Source: JBFWVD01 sp050246915 (GTDB lineage: Bacteria > Actinomycetota > Acidimicrobiia > Acidimicrobiales > Ilumatobacteraceae). From it: a stretch of 5,110 nucleotides of DNA. Of the stretch, positions 1-5,110 are shown piece after piece. The notes below the pieces were generated by a model. The model did not search any database, was not told the origin of the DNA, and saw only the letters and a list, made by a program, of their open reading frames with translations. The position numbers were made by a program, and so were the translations under genes. Numbering within the stretch: position 1 is the stretch's first letter; the number at the start of each line of letters is the position of its first letter. The stretch spans positions 1-5,110 of the forward strand of contig JBFWVD010000171.1 in the NCBI GenBank assembly GCA_050246915.1. Direction: 5' to 3'.

Positions 1-234
1 GGGCAAGCGGCCGGACTCACTCTCGCGGAGATCAAGCGGATCCTCGACATTCGTGACCGCGACGGGGCTCCTTGCGAACACGTTCGCGATCTCCTGGATG
101 CCAAGCTGGGGGATCTCGACCGACAGATCCGTCAGCTCAGCGAGCTCCGCGAGACCGTCGTCGGCCTCCGAGACCAGGCAGCCGTGCCTGAGCCGCACAC
201 GTGCAGCACGGATCAGGTCTGCCGGTACCTCTGA
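1..234 (+). CDS. MerR-family heavy-metal-type transcriptional regulator, C-terminal part (5' truncated by window)
   Basis: Frame 1 is open from the first base to a TGA at 232-234 and gives 77 residues. The fragment begins in the helix before the GLTLAEIKRILD motif (visible residues 5-16), which MerR proteins place just after the winged-helix DNA-binding domain. A long dimerisation helix follows (about residues 27-60). Cysteines lie at visible residues 25 (in APCEHV), 68 and 74, and the protein ends CRYL. One Cys before the dimer helix plus two in a C-terminal loop is the metal-site layout of the MerR, ZntR, CadR and PbrR sensors. Members are usually 130-145 residues, so about 55-65 N-terminal residues, with the helix-turn-helix, are missing. 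Such proteins bend spacer-elongated promoters and activate metal efflux or detoxification genes when metal binds. The metal cannot be told from this fragment, and no target promoter is visible. It converges on the sufU gene. Confidence 0.87.
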   Translation, partial: GQAAGLTLAEIKRILDIRDRDGAPCEHVRDLLDAKLGDLDRQIRQLSELRETVVGLRDQAAVPEPHTCSTDQVCRYL

Positions 235-251
235 GGCTTTCCCGATCCGGC

Positions 252-289
252 ACGGTCGACGAGCCTGACTCGAACGACCGCTCGACCGT
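252..289. terminator. Possible weak hairpin terminator between convergent merR-type gene and sufU
   Basis: An exact 8-base inverted repeat, ACGGTCGA (252-259) and TCGACCGT (282-289), lies in the 59-base gap between two convergent genes. On the + strand it runs into a short GTTT. The 22-base loop is long, and an inner CGAGC/GCTCG pair (260-264, 280-284) offers alternative pairing. There is no proper U-tract, so intrinsic termination is uncertain. The position is right for a shared terminator, which is the main argument. Confidence 0.27.
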
Positions 290-293
290 TTCG

Positions 294-728
294 TCAGCCG
301 ATCACGGCGTGCTCGAGGGCAACCCAGGGGAGAATCGCGCACTTGATTCGGGCGGGGTACCGGGACACCCCGTTGAGGGCAATGGCGTCCCCGAATCGTT
401 CTTCGACGAGGTCGACTTGCCCGCGGGAGTGCAGCACGGTGCGGAAGTCGTCGACGAGCGGTGCGACCTCGTTCACCGACATTCCCTCGATGAGGGTCGC
501 GAGCATCGACGCCGAGGCCTGCGAGATCGAGCATCCATGACCGGTCCAGCCGACATCGTCGATGCGGTCGTTGACGACCCGCACGGTCAGCGTGACCTCG
601 TCGCCGCAGGTGGGATTGACCTGGTGAGACGTGGCCGTTGGTGATTTCAGCAGCGCGCGTCGCTGCGGATCCCTCTGATGGTCGAAGATCAGTTGCTGGT
701 AGAGGCCACGGAGGTCTTCTGTGCTCAT
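294..728 (-). CDS. sufU: SufU-type Fe-S assembly protein (zinc-dependent sulfur acceptor of SufS)
   Basis: This 144-residue protein belongs to the IscU/NifU-N fold and is of the SufU subtype. The zinc-ligand set is complete: Cys41 and Asp43 in NPTCGDE, Cys66 in GHGCSIS and Cys130 in RIKCAILPW. Residues of the SufU-type insertion (about 95-125) lie between the second and third cysteines. Length matches the usual 140-160. In characterised Gram-positive SufU proteins, zinc-bound cysteine takes the persulfide sulfur from SufS and passes it to the SufBCD scaffold in the cytoplasm, so it acts as a sulfurtransferase rather than as the cluster scaffold. The ATG at 726-728 overlaps the sufS stop codon as ATGA. 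No clear Shine-Dalgarno precedes it, which suggests translational coupling. sufB, sufC, sufD and sufT are not in the window. The stop codon is TGA at 294-296. Confidence 0.95.
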   Translation of the reverse strand: MSTEDLRGLYQQLIFDHQRDPQRRALLKSPTATSHQVNPTCGDEVTLTVRVVNDRIDDVGWTGHGCSISQASASMLATLIEGMSVNEVAPLVDDFRTVLHSRGQVDLVEERFGDAIALNGVSRYPARIKCAILPWVALEHAVIG

Positions 729-2002
729 AGCGGGGCACCGAAGAAGGCCCGAGCGTCGCCAACGGCCTCGAGGAAGAAGTCGATCTCGGCCGCCGTCGTG
801 TAGATCGAGCCGCTTGCGCGCGTGGTCGCGGTCAAGCCGAGGCGTCGATGCAGCGGTTGCGCGCAGTGGTGACCGACACGCACGGCGATGCCGCGATCGT
901 CGAGAAACTGTCCGATGTCATGCGCGTGGATCCCCGCCACGTCGAAGCTGGCAAGACCCACCCTGTCACCACGACTCCCCAAGACTCGGACCCCCGGGAT
1001 GGACGCAAGCCCGTCGATCAGTTGGTTGCTCATCTGCGTGCCGTGCGCCGCAACCCGGTCCATCCCGATCGAATCCAGATAGGTGACGGCGGCCGCCAGC
1101 GCGATCGCTTGGGACACGCGTTGCGTGCCGGCCTCGAAACGCTGCGGAGGCGGCAAGAACTCTGCGGAATCCATCGTGACCCTCGTGATCATGGATCCCC
1201 CGGTGAGAAACGGAGGGAGCGAGCGGAGCAGCTCGCGTCGACCGTAGAGAACACCGATTCCGGTGGGTGCCAGCATCTTGTGGCCCGAGAAGACGGCGAA
1301 GTCCACGTCGAGTCCATGGAGGTCCAACGGGAGGTGGGGTGCGGACTGGCATGCGTCCAACACCACGATCGCGCCGACGGCATGGGCGCGATCGACGATC
1401 AGCTCGACCGGGTTGATCACGCCGAGCACGTTCGACACGTGAGAGACGGCGACGACCCGGGTGCGGTCGTGGATGGTCTCTTCGAGCGCACCCATGTCCA
1501 ACGCTCCATCGTCGTCCACGGGGATGAACCGCAGTCGTGCGCCGGTCCGCTGCGCGAGCTGCTGCCATGGGATCAGGTTGGCATGGTGTTCGAGTTCGGT
1601 GACCACGATCTCGTCGCCGGGCGTGATCGCCGTCGCCGCGTACTCGGGACCCGCGGTGCGGGCGTTCGAGAGCGCATAGGCGAGAAGGTTCACCCCCTCG
1701 GTTGCGTTCGAGGTCCAGACGATCTCGTCGGCCGCGGCGCCGACGAATCCCGCAACGGTGTCGCGGGCGCTTTCGAACTCCTCGGTGGCGAGCGCCGCGA
1801 GCGTGTGCGCGCCGCGATGCACCGCCGAGTTTCGGGATTCGTAGAATGTCCGCTCAGCGTCGATCACCACACGTGGCTTGTGGGAGGTGGCACCCGAATC
1901 CAGGTAGGTGAGTGGCCGGCCGTTGACGCGGACGGAGAGGTTCGGAAAGTCGGCTCGGATGTCCTCGATCTCCGACTCGAGAAGCGTCGACCCCACCGAC
2001 AT
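725..2002 (-). CDS. sufS: SufS-type (class II) cysteine desulfurase
   Basis: A PLP-dependent fold-type I aminotransferase-like enzyme that takes sulfur from L-cysteine, releasing alanine and leaving a persulfide on its active-site Cys for transfer to SufU. Counted from the ATG at 2002 (425 residues), landmarks are: TYLDSGATSHKP near 32-43, HRGAHTLA near 62-69, ELEHHAN near 136-141 (PLP-stacking His), DACQS with Asp216 and Gln219, SGHK with the Schiff-base Lys242, GTGIG-like APTGIG at 245-250, and VGHHCAQP with catalytic Cys380. The short segment before this Cys is typical of class II. Arg395 (RAS) should bind the substrate carboxylate. A small insertion of about 10 residues sits before GDEIVV. 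The frame is also open to a TTG at 2047, but ATG 2002, with a purine-rich AGAGAAGAG upstream, fits the family's N-terminus better. A TTGACG hexamer (complement of 2068-2073) could be a -35 box, but no good -10 follows. It overlaps sufU by 4 bases. Confidence 0.95.
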   Translation of the reverse strand: MSVGSTLLESEIEDIRADFPNLSVRVNGRPLTYLDSGATSHKPRVVIDAERTFYESRNSAVHRGAHTLAALATEEFESARDTVAGFVGAAADEIVWTSNATEGVNLLAYALSNARTAGPEYAATAITPGDEIVVTELEHHANLIPWQQLAQRTGARLRFIPVDDDGALDMGALEETIHDRTRVVAVSHVSNVLGVINPVELIVDRAHAVGAIVVLDACQSAPHLPLDLHGLDVDFAVFSGHKMLAPTGIGVLYGRRELLRSLPPFLTGGSMITRVTMDSAEFLPPPQRFEAGTQRVSQAIALAAAVTYLDSIGMDRVAAHGTQMSNQLIDGLASIPGVRVLGSRGDRVGLASFDVAGIHAHDIGQFLDDRGIAVRVGHHCAQPLHRRLGLTATTRASGSIYTTAAEIDFFLEAVGDARAFFGAPL

Positions 2003-2099
2003 GCTGCCACCGCTCTTCTCTCTGTGATTCCTGATGACACCAGTCAATCACCCGCTCGATCCGAGGTCGTCAACCGTCCGAATCGCCCGACGGCGAGTG

Positions 2100-2402
2100 C
2101 TACTCGACGACGGTGACTTCCTTCCAGAAGGCGACGTAGTTCGAGAAGTCGCTCCCGACGCGATCGATGGCGCTCGCGTACGGAGTCGGGTAGCTCCAGG
2201 CGCGGTCTTGAAGGGAGTCGGTGCCGCTCTTGACCGAGAAGTACTGACATTCGCCCTTCCACGGGCAGTGGTACGGCGTCGGGCTCGTCGTCAACATGCC
2301 CGGTGTGATGCTCTCGGGCGGGAAGTACCAGTTGCCCTCGATCTTGACGAGGTCTTCTCTCGGAGCCTCGGCGAGTACGGTGTCCCCAATTACGGCCTTC
2401 AT
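2100..2402 (-). CDS. DUF427 domain protein
   Basis: A 100-residue protein that is a single DUF427 domain from end to end. The family signatures are all present: MKAVIGDTVLAEA at the start, EGNWYFPPES, then CPWKG (one of the Cys/Trp motifs), AWSYPTPYASA and a C-terminal YVAFWKEVTVVE. Length is typical of stand-alone members (about 90-120). It has no signal peptide or membrane helix and is presumably a small cytoplasmic beta-rich protein. The biochemical role of DUF427 is not established as far as I know, so none is assigned. The start was set at ATG 2400-2402, not the in-frame ATG five codons upstream, because an ideal GGAGGAG lies 6 bases before it and the upstream ATG overlaps that site. The gene is divergent from the radical SAM gene and lies 97 bases upstream of sufS on the same strand, so it could be co-transcribed with sufS/sufU or stand alone. 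Confidence 0.9.
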   Translation of the reverse strand: MKAVIGDTVLAEAPREDLVKIEGNWYFPPESITPGMLTTSPTPYHCPWKGECQYFSVKSGTDSLQDRAWSYPTPYASAIDRVGSDFSNYVAFWKEVTVVE

Positions 2403-2408
2403 GTGCTT

Positions 2409-2415
2409 CTCCTCC
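2409..2415 (-). promoter_or_regulatory. Strong Shine-Dalgarno site that fixes the DUF427 start
   Basis: On the - strand, GGAGGAG is followed by six bases (AAGCAC) and then ATG at 2402-2400. This is a near-perfect anti-16S match at ideal spacing. It also lies inside the codons that would follow the alternative ATG at 2417-2415, so that longer start would have no ribosome binding site of its own. Confidence 0.85.
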
Positions 2416-2538
2416 ATAGGATGCTCGGCGGTCTAGGTGAGAACGGTAGGCAGACGCGAACCCCCGTCACGGTGATGTGGCTCACAGAAGCGAGGACGCG
2501 GACGTGGTGCAGTAGGTGTGGGGACGGGGCAGGATGCC

Positions 2539-2545
2539 GGAGAGG
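2539..2545 (+). promoter_or_regulatory. Shine-Dalgarno site that sets the radical SAM start
   Basis: GGAGAGG lies 6 bases before ATG 2552-2554. The alternative in-frame starts, GTG at 2516 and ATG at 2534, have only loosely G-rich sequence ahead of them (no clear AGGAGG-like core at good spacing). The ATG at 2552 also gives a product beginning MTVGGFLARWEL, which reads as a natural N-terminus, while the extension (MWGRGRMPERCA) looks like non-coding translation. Confidence 0.65.
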
Positions 2546-2551
2546 TGCGCA

Positions 2552-4036
2552 ATGACCGTTGGAGGCTTCCTCGCGCGGTGGGAGCTGGCCACGCGTCCGA
2601 TTCATCCGGAGAGCCGTTCGGCGATGCAGCGGCGGTGGGCGGAGTTGCCGACCGCGGTGCAGACCGACAATCAACTGCTCGGGCGCAGCGCGATCGGATG
2701 CGAGGGGACGCACGGTGTGTTCCCAAAATGCAATCTGACGTGTTCGCCGTGCTATCACTCGGCTGACGCCAACAAGGTCGGCATCGACGGGTCGCACACC
2801 CTTGCACAGGTTGAGAGGCAGATGGCGTTCGCCCGCGAGGTGCGCGGCCCGCGAGCTCACGCGCAGCTGATCGGGGGTGAGGTGAGCCTGCTTCCCGCCG
2901 ACGACCATGCGGCTGCGTTGGCGATCATGCGACGGTACGGACGCGAGCCCATGTCGATGACGCACGGCGATTTCGACGCGGACTACCTCCGGGACGTGGT
3001 CCTCGATGCACGGGGCAAGCCGCGGTTCGATCGGGTGTCCTTCGCGGCCCACTTCGACTCGTTGATGCGGGGGAGACGTGGGCTGGTGCGGCCGCGCGGT
3101 GAAGCCGAACTCAATCCGTTCCGGGCGCAGTTCGCTCAGATGTTCGTCGACCTGAAACGCGATCATGGCGTGCGGTCGTACCTGGCCCACAACATGACCG
3201 TCACCCCCTCGAACCTGCCCGAAGTGGCGGAAACGGTGCGGGCGGTGCTGGGGATGCCGTTCGACATGATGTCGTTCCAGCCTGCCGCGTTCATCGGCGA
3301 TGACCGCCGCTGGAAGGAGGACTTCTCGGCGGTGTCCATCGACACCGTCTGGGAGCAGGTCGAGACCGGGGTGGGCCAGCGCCTTCCGTGGCAGGCCACG
3401 CAATTCGGTCATCCGTCCTGCAACCGCTACACCACCGGCGTGCTGGTCGATGGTCGATTCGTCGTCGCGCTGGATCCCGACGATCCGCGCGATCTTGCCG
3501 CACGCGACACCCTGCTGGCTCATGTGGGGGGGATGGTGTTCGGCGGCACTGCCTGGCCGGTGCTGGCCGTGAAGATCACGCGCTCGTTGCTGCGGCATCC
3601 TGGTGATGCCGGGGTGGCGGTCGGCCAGATCGCCCGCATCATCCGCCGTGCGGGCGGTCTGCGCGCGGTGATGGGTGCCGTCGTGCGTCGACGAGTGTCG
3701 TTTCGAACGTTCGTGGTGCACAGCTTCATGGATGCGGAGCAGGTGGCGCCGGCCTGGGCGCTTCTCGAAGACGGGAAGATGAGCGATGACGCGGCGGTGC
3801 GGGAGACACAGATTCGATTGCAGTCGTGCTCCTACGCGATGAGTCACCCGGCCGATGGTCGACTCGTTCCGGCGTGTGTGCAGCACTCGATTCTCGACCC
3901 GGGCGAGACCCGTCAGCTGCGCACTCTCCTGCCGCTTACCGCGGCCCCGTCCGGGAACCGACCACAGGGTCTGACATCGGTACGACGCACAGGATCTCCC
4001 GCGGCAGGTCGACCGTCACCGAGTCGCCGACGGTGA
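2552..4036 (+). CDS. Radical SAM enzyme with C-terminal cysteine module, Tes/MJ0619-like layout, substrate unknown
   Basis: A 494-residue radical SAM protein, numbered here from ATG 2552. The [4Fe-4S]/SAM motif is Cys60-X3-Cys64-X2-Cys67 (in FPKCNLTCSPCYH), and another Cys lies at 50. The SAM-binding QLIGGEVSLLP follows near 105-115. The barrel continues with HNMTVTP (213-219) and FQPAAF (242-247). Beyond it lie Cys290 (HPSCNRYT), a hydrophobic and Arg-rich stretch (about 319-388), FMDA (392-395), Cys426 (QSCSYA) and Cys442 (DGRLVPACVQHS). The extra cysteines could ligate an auxiliary Fe-S cluster. The FMD...C...HP.DGR..P.C order resembles, from memory, the end of Tes/MJ0619-like radical SAM proteins; this is a motif-level resemblance only. 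No peptide precursor gene is next to it, so a RiPP role has no support. The last 34 residues or so are low-complexity (Pro, Ser, Arg) and are read from the antisense of the ABC ATPase gene. It is divergent from DUF427. Confidence 0.9.
   Translation: MTVGGFLARWELATRPIHPESRSAMQRRWAELPTAVQTDNQLLGRSAIGCEGTHGVFPKCNLTCSPCYHSADANKVGIDGSHTLAQVERQMAFAREVRGPRAHAQLIGGEVSLLPADDHAAALAIMRRYGREPMSMTHGDFDADYLRDVVLDARGKPRFDRVSFAAHFDSLMRGRRGLVRPRGEAELNPFRAQFAQMFVDLKRDHGVRSYLAHNMTVTPSNLPEVAETVRAVLGMPFDMMSFQPAAFIGDDRRWKEDFSAVSIDTVWEQVETGVGQRLPWQATQFGHPSCNRYTTGVLVDGRFVVALDPDDPRDLAARDTLLAHVGGMVFGGTAWPVLAVKITRSLLRHPGDAGVAVGQIARIIRRAGGLRAVMGAVVRRRVSFRTFVVHSFMDAEQVAPAWALLEDGKMSDDAAVRETQIRLQSCSYAMSHPADGRLVPACVQHSILDPGETRQLRTLLPLTAAPSGNRPQGLTSVRRTGSPAAGRPSPSRRR
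3931..3945. other. Small stem-loop with the ABC ATPase stop codon in its loop
   Basis: GCCGC (3931-3935) and GCGGC (3941-3945) form an exact 5-base inverted repeat around a 5-base loop that contains the TAA stop of the - strand ATPase gene (3936-3938). It has no U-tract on either strand. It could help end or stabilise the ATPase transcript, but a 5-base GC repeat in such GC-rich DNA is easily chance. Confidence 0.2.
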
Positions 4037-5015
4037 CGTCGATCCCGGCGTGCAGATCGACTTGAACGTCGCCGTTGCCGATCCGGACCGTGGCCCGTCG
4101 ACGGAGCCCGGCGCGAGTGATCGCGGTGATCGCCCCGGACAGACGGCCCGTAGTCGTGCGGTCGCTGGGGGCGACGGCGGCCGATTCGTGACGGAACACG
4201 AGTACGCCGGGTCCGTCGAGTGTGGCCTCGTCAACCGGTACCCTGCCGATTCCCGACGTGTGGATCCCGTCGCTGACGTCGCCGACGATGAAGTTCTCAC
4301 CCCCCATGAGTCGTGCCACGGCGAGCGAGGCCGGTCGGTGAAAGAGCCGATCGACGGTGTCGTGTTGAAGCAGCTGACCGGAGTCGATGACCGCGATCCG
4401 GTCGGCGACAGCGGCGGCTTCGTCGCGATCGTGGGTGACCATGAGCACCGTGGGGGCTAGTTGGTGCCGTATCTCGCCGAGCAGTTCGTGCATCTCATGG
4501 CGAAGTTCGGCATCGAGGGCACTGAACGGCTCGTCCAACAGCAGGATGGTGGGGTGAGCGGCGAGGGCCCGCGCGAGCGCCACTCGTTGCTCTTGCCCGC
4601 CGGAGAGTGATCCCACCCGGCGGGGGCCGAGGTCCGCGAGGTGCACCATGTCGAGGTACGGGCGGGCGAGTTCCCGGGCGGAGCGCCAGGACATCCCGGA
4701 TGCACGGGCGGCGAACGCGACGTTGTCGATCACGGAGAAATGGGGGAACAACAGCGGGCGTTGGAACACGAGGCCGATGTTGCGACTCTCGGAGGGCACC
4801 CGCGTGACGTCGCGTCCGTTGACGAGTACCTGGCCGCCGCTGGGATCTTCGAGACCGGCGATGATGCGCAGGATGGTGCTCTTGCCTGAGCCGCTGGGCC
4901 CGAGCAGGGCCGTGCAGGTGCCCGGGAACACGTCGAGGTTCACGCCGACCAGCGCAGGTGGCTGGTCATCGACGAAGTCCTTGCTGACGTGGCGGAGTGC
5001 GATGGCGGATGTCAT
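3936..5015 (-). CDS. ABC importer ATP-binding protein, CysA/PotA/FbpC-like, with C-terminal TOBE-type domain
   Basis: A complete 359-residue ATPase that would power uptake through membrane permeases. All nucleotide-binding motifs are intact: Walker A GPSGSGKST (39-47), Q-loop Gln85 (VFQRP), signature LSGGQ (137-141), Walker B ILLLDEP (157-163), D-loop SALD (165-168) and H-loop His195 (VTHDRDEA). The region from about 240 to 350 is a beta-rich TOBE-type domain, as in importers for sulfate, molybdate, ferric iron, polyamines or thiamine. HDRDEA and the overall length place it in this group but do not settle the substrate, and no binding-protein gene is visible. The ATG (5013-5015) overlaps the permease stop as ATGA, and GGAAG lies 6 bases upstream, so the two are one operon and this is its last gene. 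The 3' end overlaps the convergent radical SAM gene by 101 bases. The final 13 residues or so follow the end of the TOBE-like strands. Confidence 0.93.
   Translation of the reverse strand: MTSAIALRHVSKDFVDDQPPALVGVNLDVFPGTCTALLGPSGSGKSTILRIIAGLEDPSGGQVLVNGRDVTRVPSESRNIGLVFQRPLLFPHFSVIDNVAFAARASGMSWRSARELARPYLDMVHLADLGPRRVGSLSGGQEQRVALARALAAHPTILLLDEPFSALDAELRHEMHELLGEIRHQLAPTVLMVTHDRDEAAAVADRIAVIDSGQLLQHDTVDRLFHRPASLAVARLMGGENFIVGDVSDGIHTSGIGRVPVDEATLDGPGVLVFRHESAAVAPSDRTTTGRLSGAITAITRAGLRRRATVRIGNGDVQVDLHAGIDVTVGDSVTVDLPREILCVVPMSDPVVGSRTGPR
4009..4042. terminator. Hairpin enclosing the radical SAM stop codon, possible terminator
   Basis: CGTCACCG (4014-4021) and CGGTGACG (4031-4038) pair exactly over a 9-base loop. 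With one bulged base (C4013), the stem extends by TCGA (4009-4012) with TCGA (4039-4042), giving 12 base pairs in all. The radical SAM TGA (4034-4036) is inside the right arm. No U-run follows, so it would be a non-canonical terminator at best. The same bases code for the VTVGDSVTVD stretch of the opposite-strand ATPase, whose near-repeat of Val-Thr-Val could create the symmetry by itself. Confidence 0.35.
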
Positions 5016-5110
5016 GGGTGTCTTCCGGTTCGGACGAGGGCGACCAAGATGGCGACGGGCGGGATGAGCGCGGCGAGCGAGAGAACGGCGACGGCCGAGT
5101 CGTTGCCGGT
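5012..5110 (-). CDS. ABC transporter permease, C-terminal end (5' part beyond window)
   Basis: This frame is too short to stand out alone: 32 codons open from the window edge to a TGA at 5014-5012. The translation starts TGNDSAVAVLSL and continues through a hydrophobic stretch (visible residues 6-26, Leu/Ala/Val/Ile/Pro) to a basic tail, VRTGRHP. One last transmembrane helix followed by a short Arg-rich cytoplasmic tail is how many importer permeases (binding-protein-dependent transport inner membrane components) end. The stop codon overlaps the ATPase start as ATGA, which is typical of permease-ATPase pairs and is the main support. The family within permeases cannot be named from this piece. 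Confidence 0.78.
   Translation of the reverse strand, partial: TGNDSAVAVLSLAALIPPVAILVALVRTGRHP

Larger units (their letters stand above)
2403..2551. promoter_or_regulatory. Divergent intergenic region between DUF427 and radical SAM genes
   Basis: These 149 bases separate two divergent start codons, so both promoters are expected here. No convincing -35/-10 pair could be read on either strand, which is common for high-GC actinobacterial promoters. The segment contains GTGA/TCAC tetramers: GTGAG at 2437-2441, the near-palindrome TCACGGTGA at 2467-2475 and CTCAC at 2481-2485. These could be operator half-sites, but they are short and may be chance. The call of a regulatory region rests on gene orientation alone. 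Confidence 0.4.

Noticed and set aside
201..644. 147-codon + strand frame across the merR-type gene end and sufU
   Set aside because: It overlaps the real MerR-family end and runs antisense to sufU, with low-complexity shadow translation.
2003..2047. Longer sufS starting at TTG 2047
   Set aside because: The 15 added residues do not match the usual SufS N-terminus, TTG is a rarer start, and the ATG at 2002 has a purine-rich site upstream.
2045..2073. Promoter for sufS with TTGACG as -35 box
   Set aside because: At 17-base spacing the -10 position reads TGATTG, which matches the consensus poorly.
848..2116. 422-codon open frame on the + strand opposite sufS
   Set aside because: It is antisense to a complete cysteine desulfurase and reads as Arg/Asp/Gly/Val-rich shadow sequence without motifs.
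2516..2551. Longer radical SAM protein starting at GTG 2516 or ATG 2534
   Set aside because: Neither has a ribosome binding site as good as GGAGAGG before ATG 2552, and the extension looks like non-coding sequence. It cannot be fully excluded.
2403..2551. A small precursor-peptide gene for the radical SAM enzyme
   Set aside because: No short open frame with its own start and ribosome binding site, other than the DUF427 and radical SAM starts, was seen beside the enzyme gene.
2399..3886. 495-codon open frame on the - strand opposite the radical SAM gene
   Set aside because: The translation is rich in His, Arg and Pro with no recognisable domain, and it lies antisense to a gene with intact catalytic motifs. 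Long open antisense frames are expected from high-GC codon bias.
1..5110. CRISPR array, tRNA, rRNA, insertion sequence ends or riboswitch
   Set aside because: No regularly spaced direct repeats, tRNA-like cloverleaf, transposase motifs or conserved riboswitch cores were found on reading through both strands.

Overview
The window looks like chromosomal DNA from a high-GC actinobacterium. The evidence is the GC-rich third codon positions, GC-rich antisense reading frames that stay open by chance, a SufS/SufU pair of Gram-positive type, a metal-type MerR regulator ending in Cys-Arg-Tyr-Leu, and a DUF427 protein. No rRNA, tRNA, CRISPR array, insertion sequence or phage gene was seen. Coding density is high, and no stretch over about 150 bases lacks a gene.

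Layout, left to right. (1) Bases 1-234, + strand: the last 77 codons of a MerR-family regulator with the cysteine pattern of heavy-metal sensors; its DNA-binding half lies outside the window. (2) Bases 294-2002, - strand: sufS then sufU, a tightly coupled pair (ATGA overlap) encoding a type II cysteine desulfurase and its zinc-dependent sulfur acceptor. The rest of a suf operon is not here. (3) Bases 2100-2402, - strand: a 100-residue DUF427 protein with a very clear ribosome binding site. (4) Bases 2552-4036, + strand, divergent from DUF427: a 494-residue radical SAM enzyme of unknown substrate. It has a CX3CX2C motif, a GGEV SAM-binding motif and a C-terminal cysteine module. (5) Bases 3936-5110, - strand: the end of an ABC importer operon, with the last 32 residues of a permease overlapping (ATGA) a complete CysA/PotA/FbpC-type ATPase.

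The genes do not form one obvious pathway. SufS/SufU could supply sulfur for Fe-S clusters, which the radical SAM enzyme needs, but that link is inference from proximity. The most interesting item is the radical SAM protein: its C-terminal motif order (FMD...C...HP.DGR..P.C) resembles, from memory, the C-terminal module of Tes/MJ0619-like radical SAM proteins, which include archaeal lipid cross-linking enzymes. The radical SAM and ABC ATPase genes converge and overlap tail to tail by 101 bases, with a strong hairpin enclosing the radical SAM stop codon.
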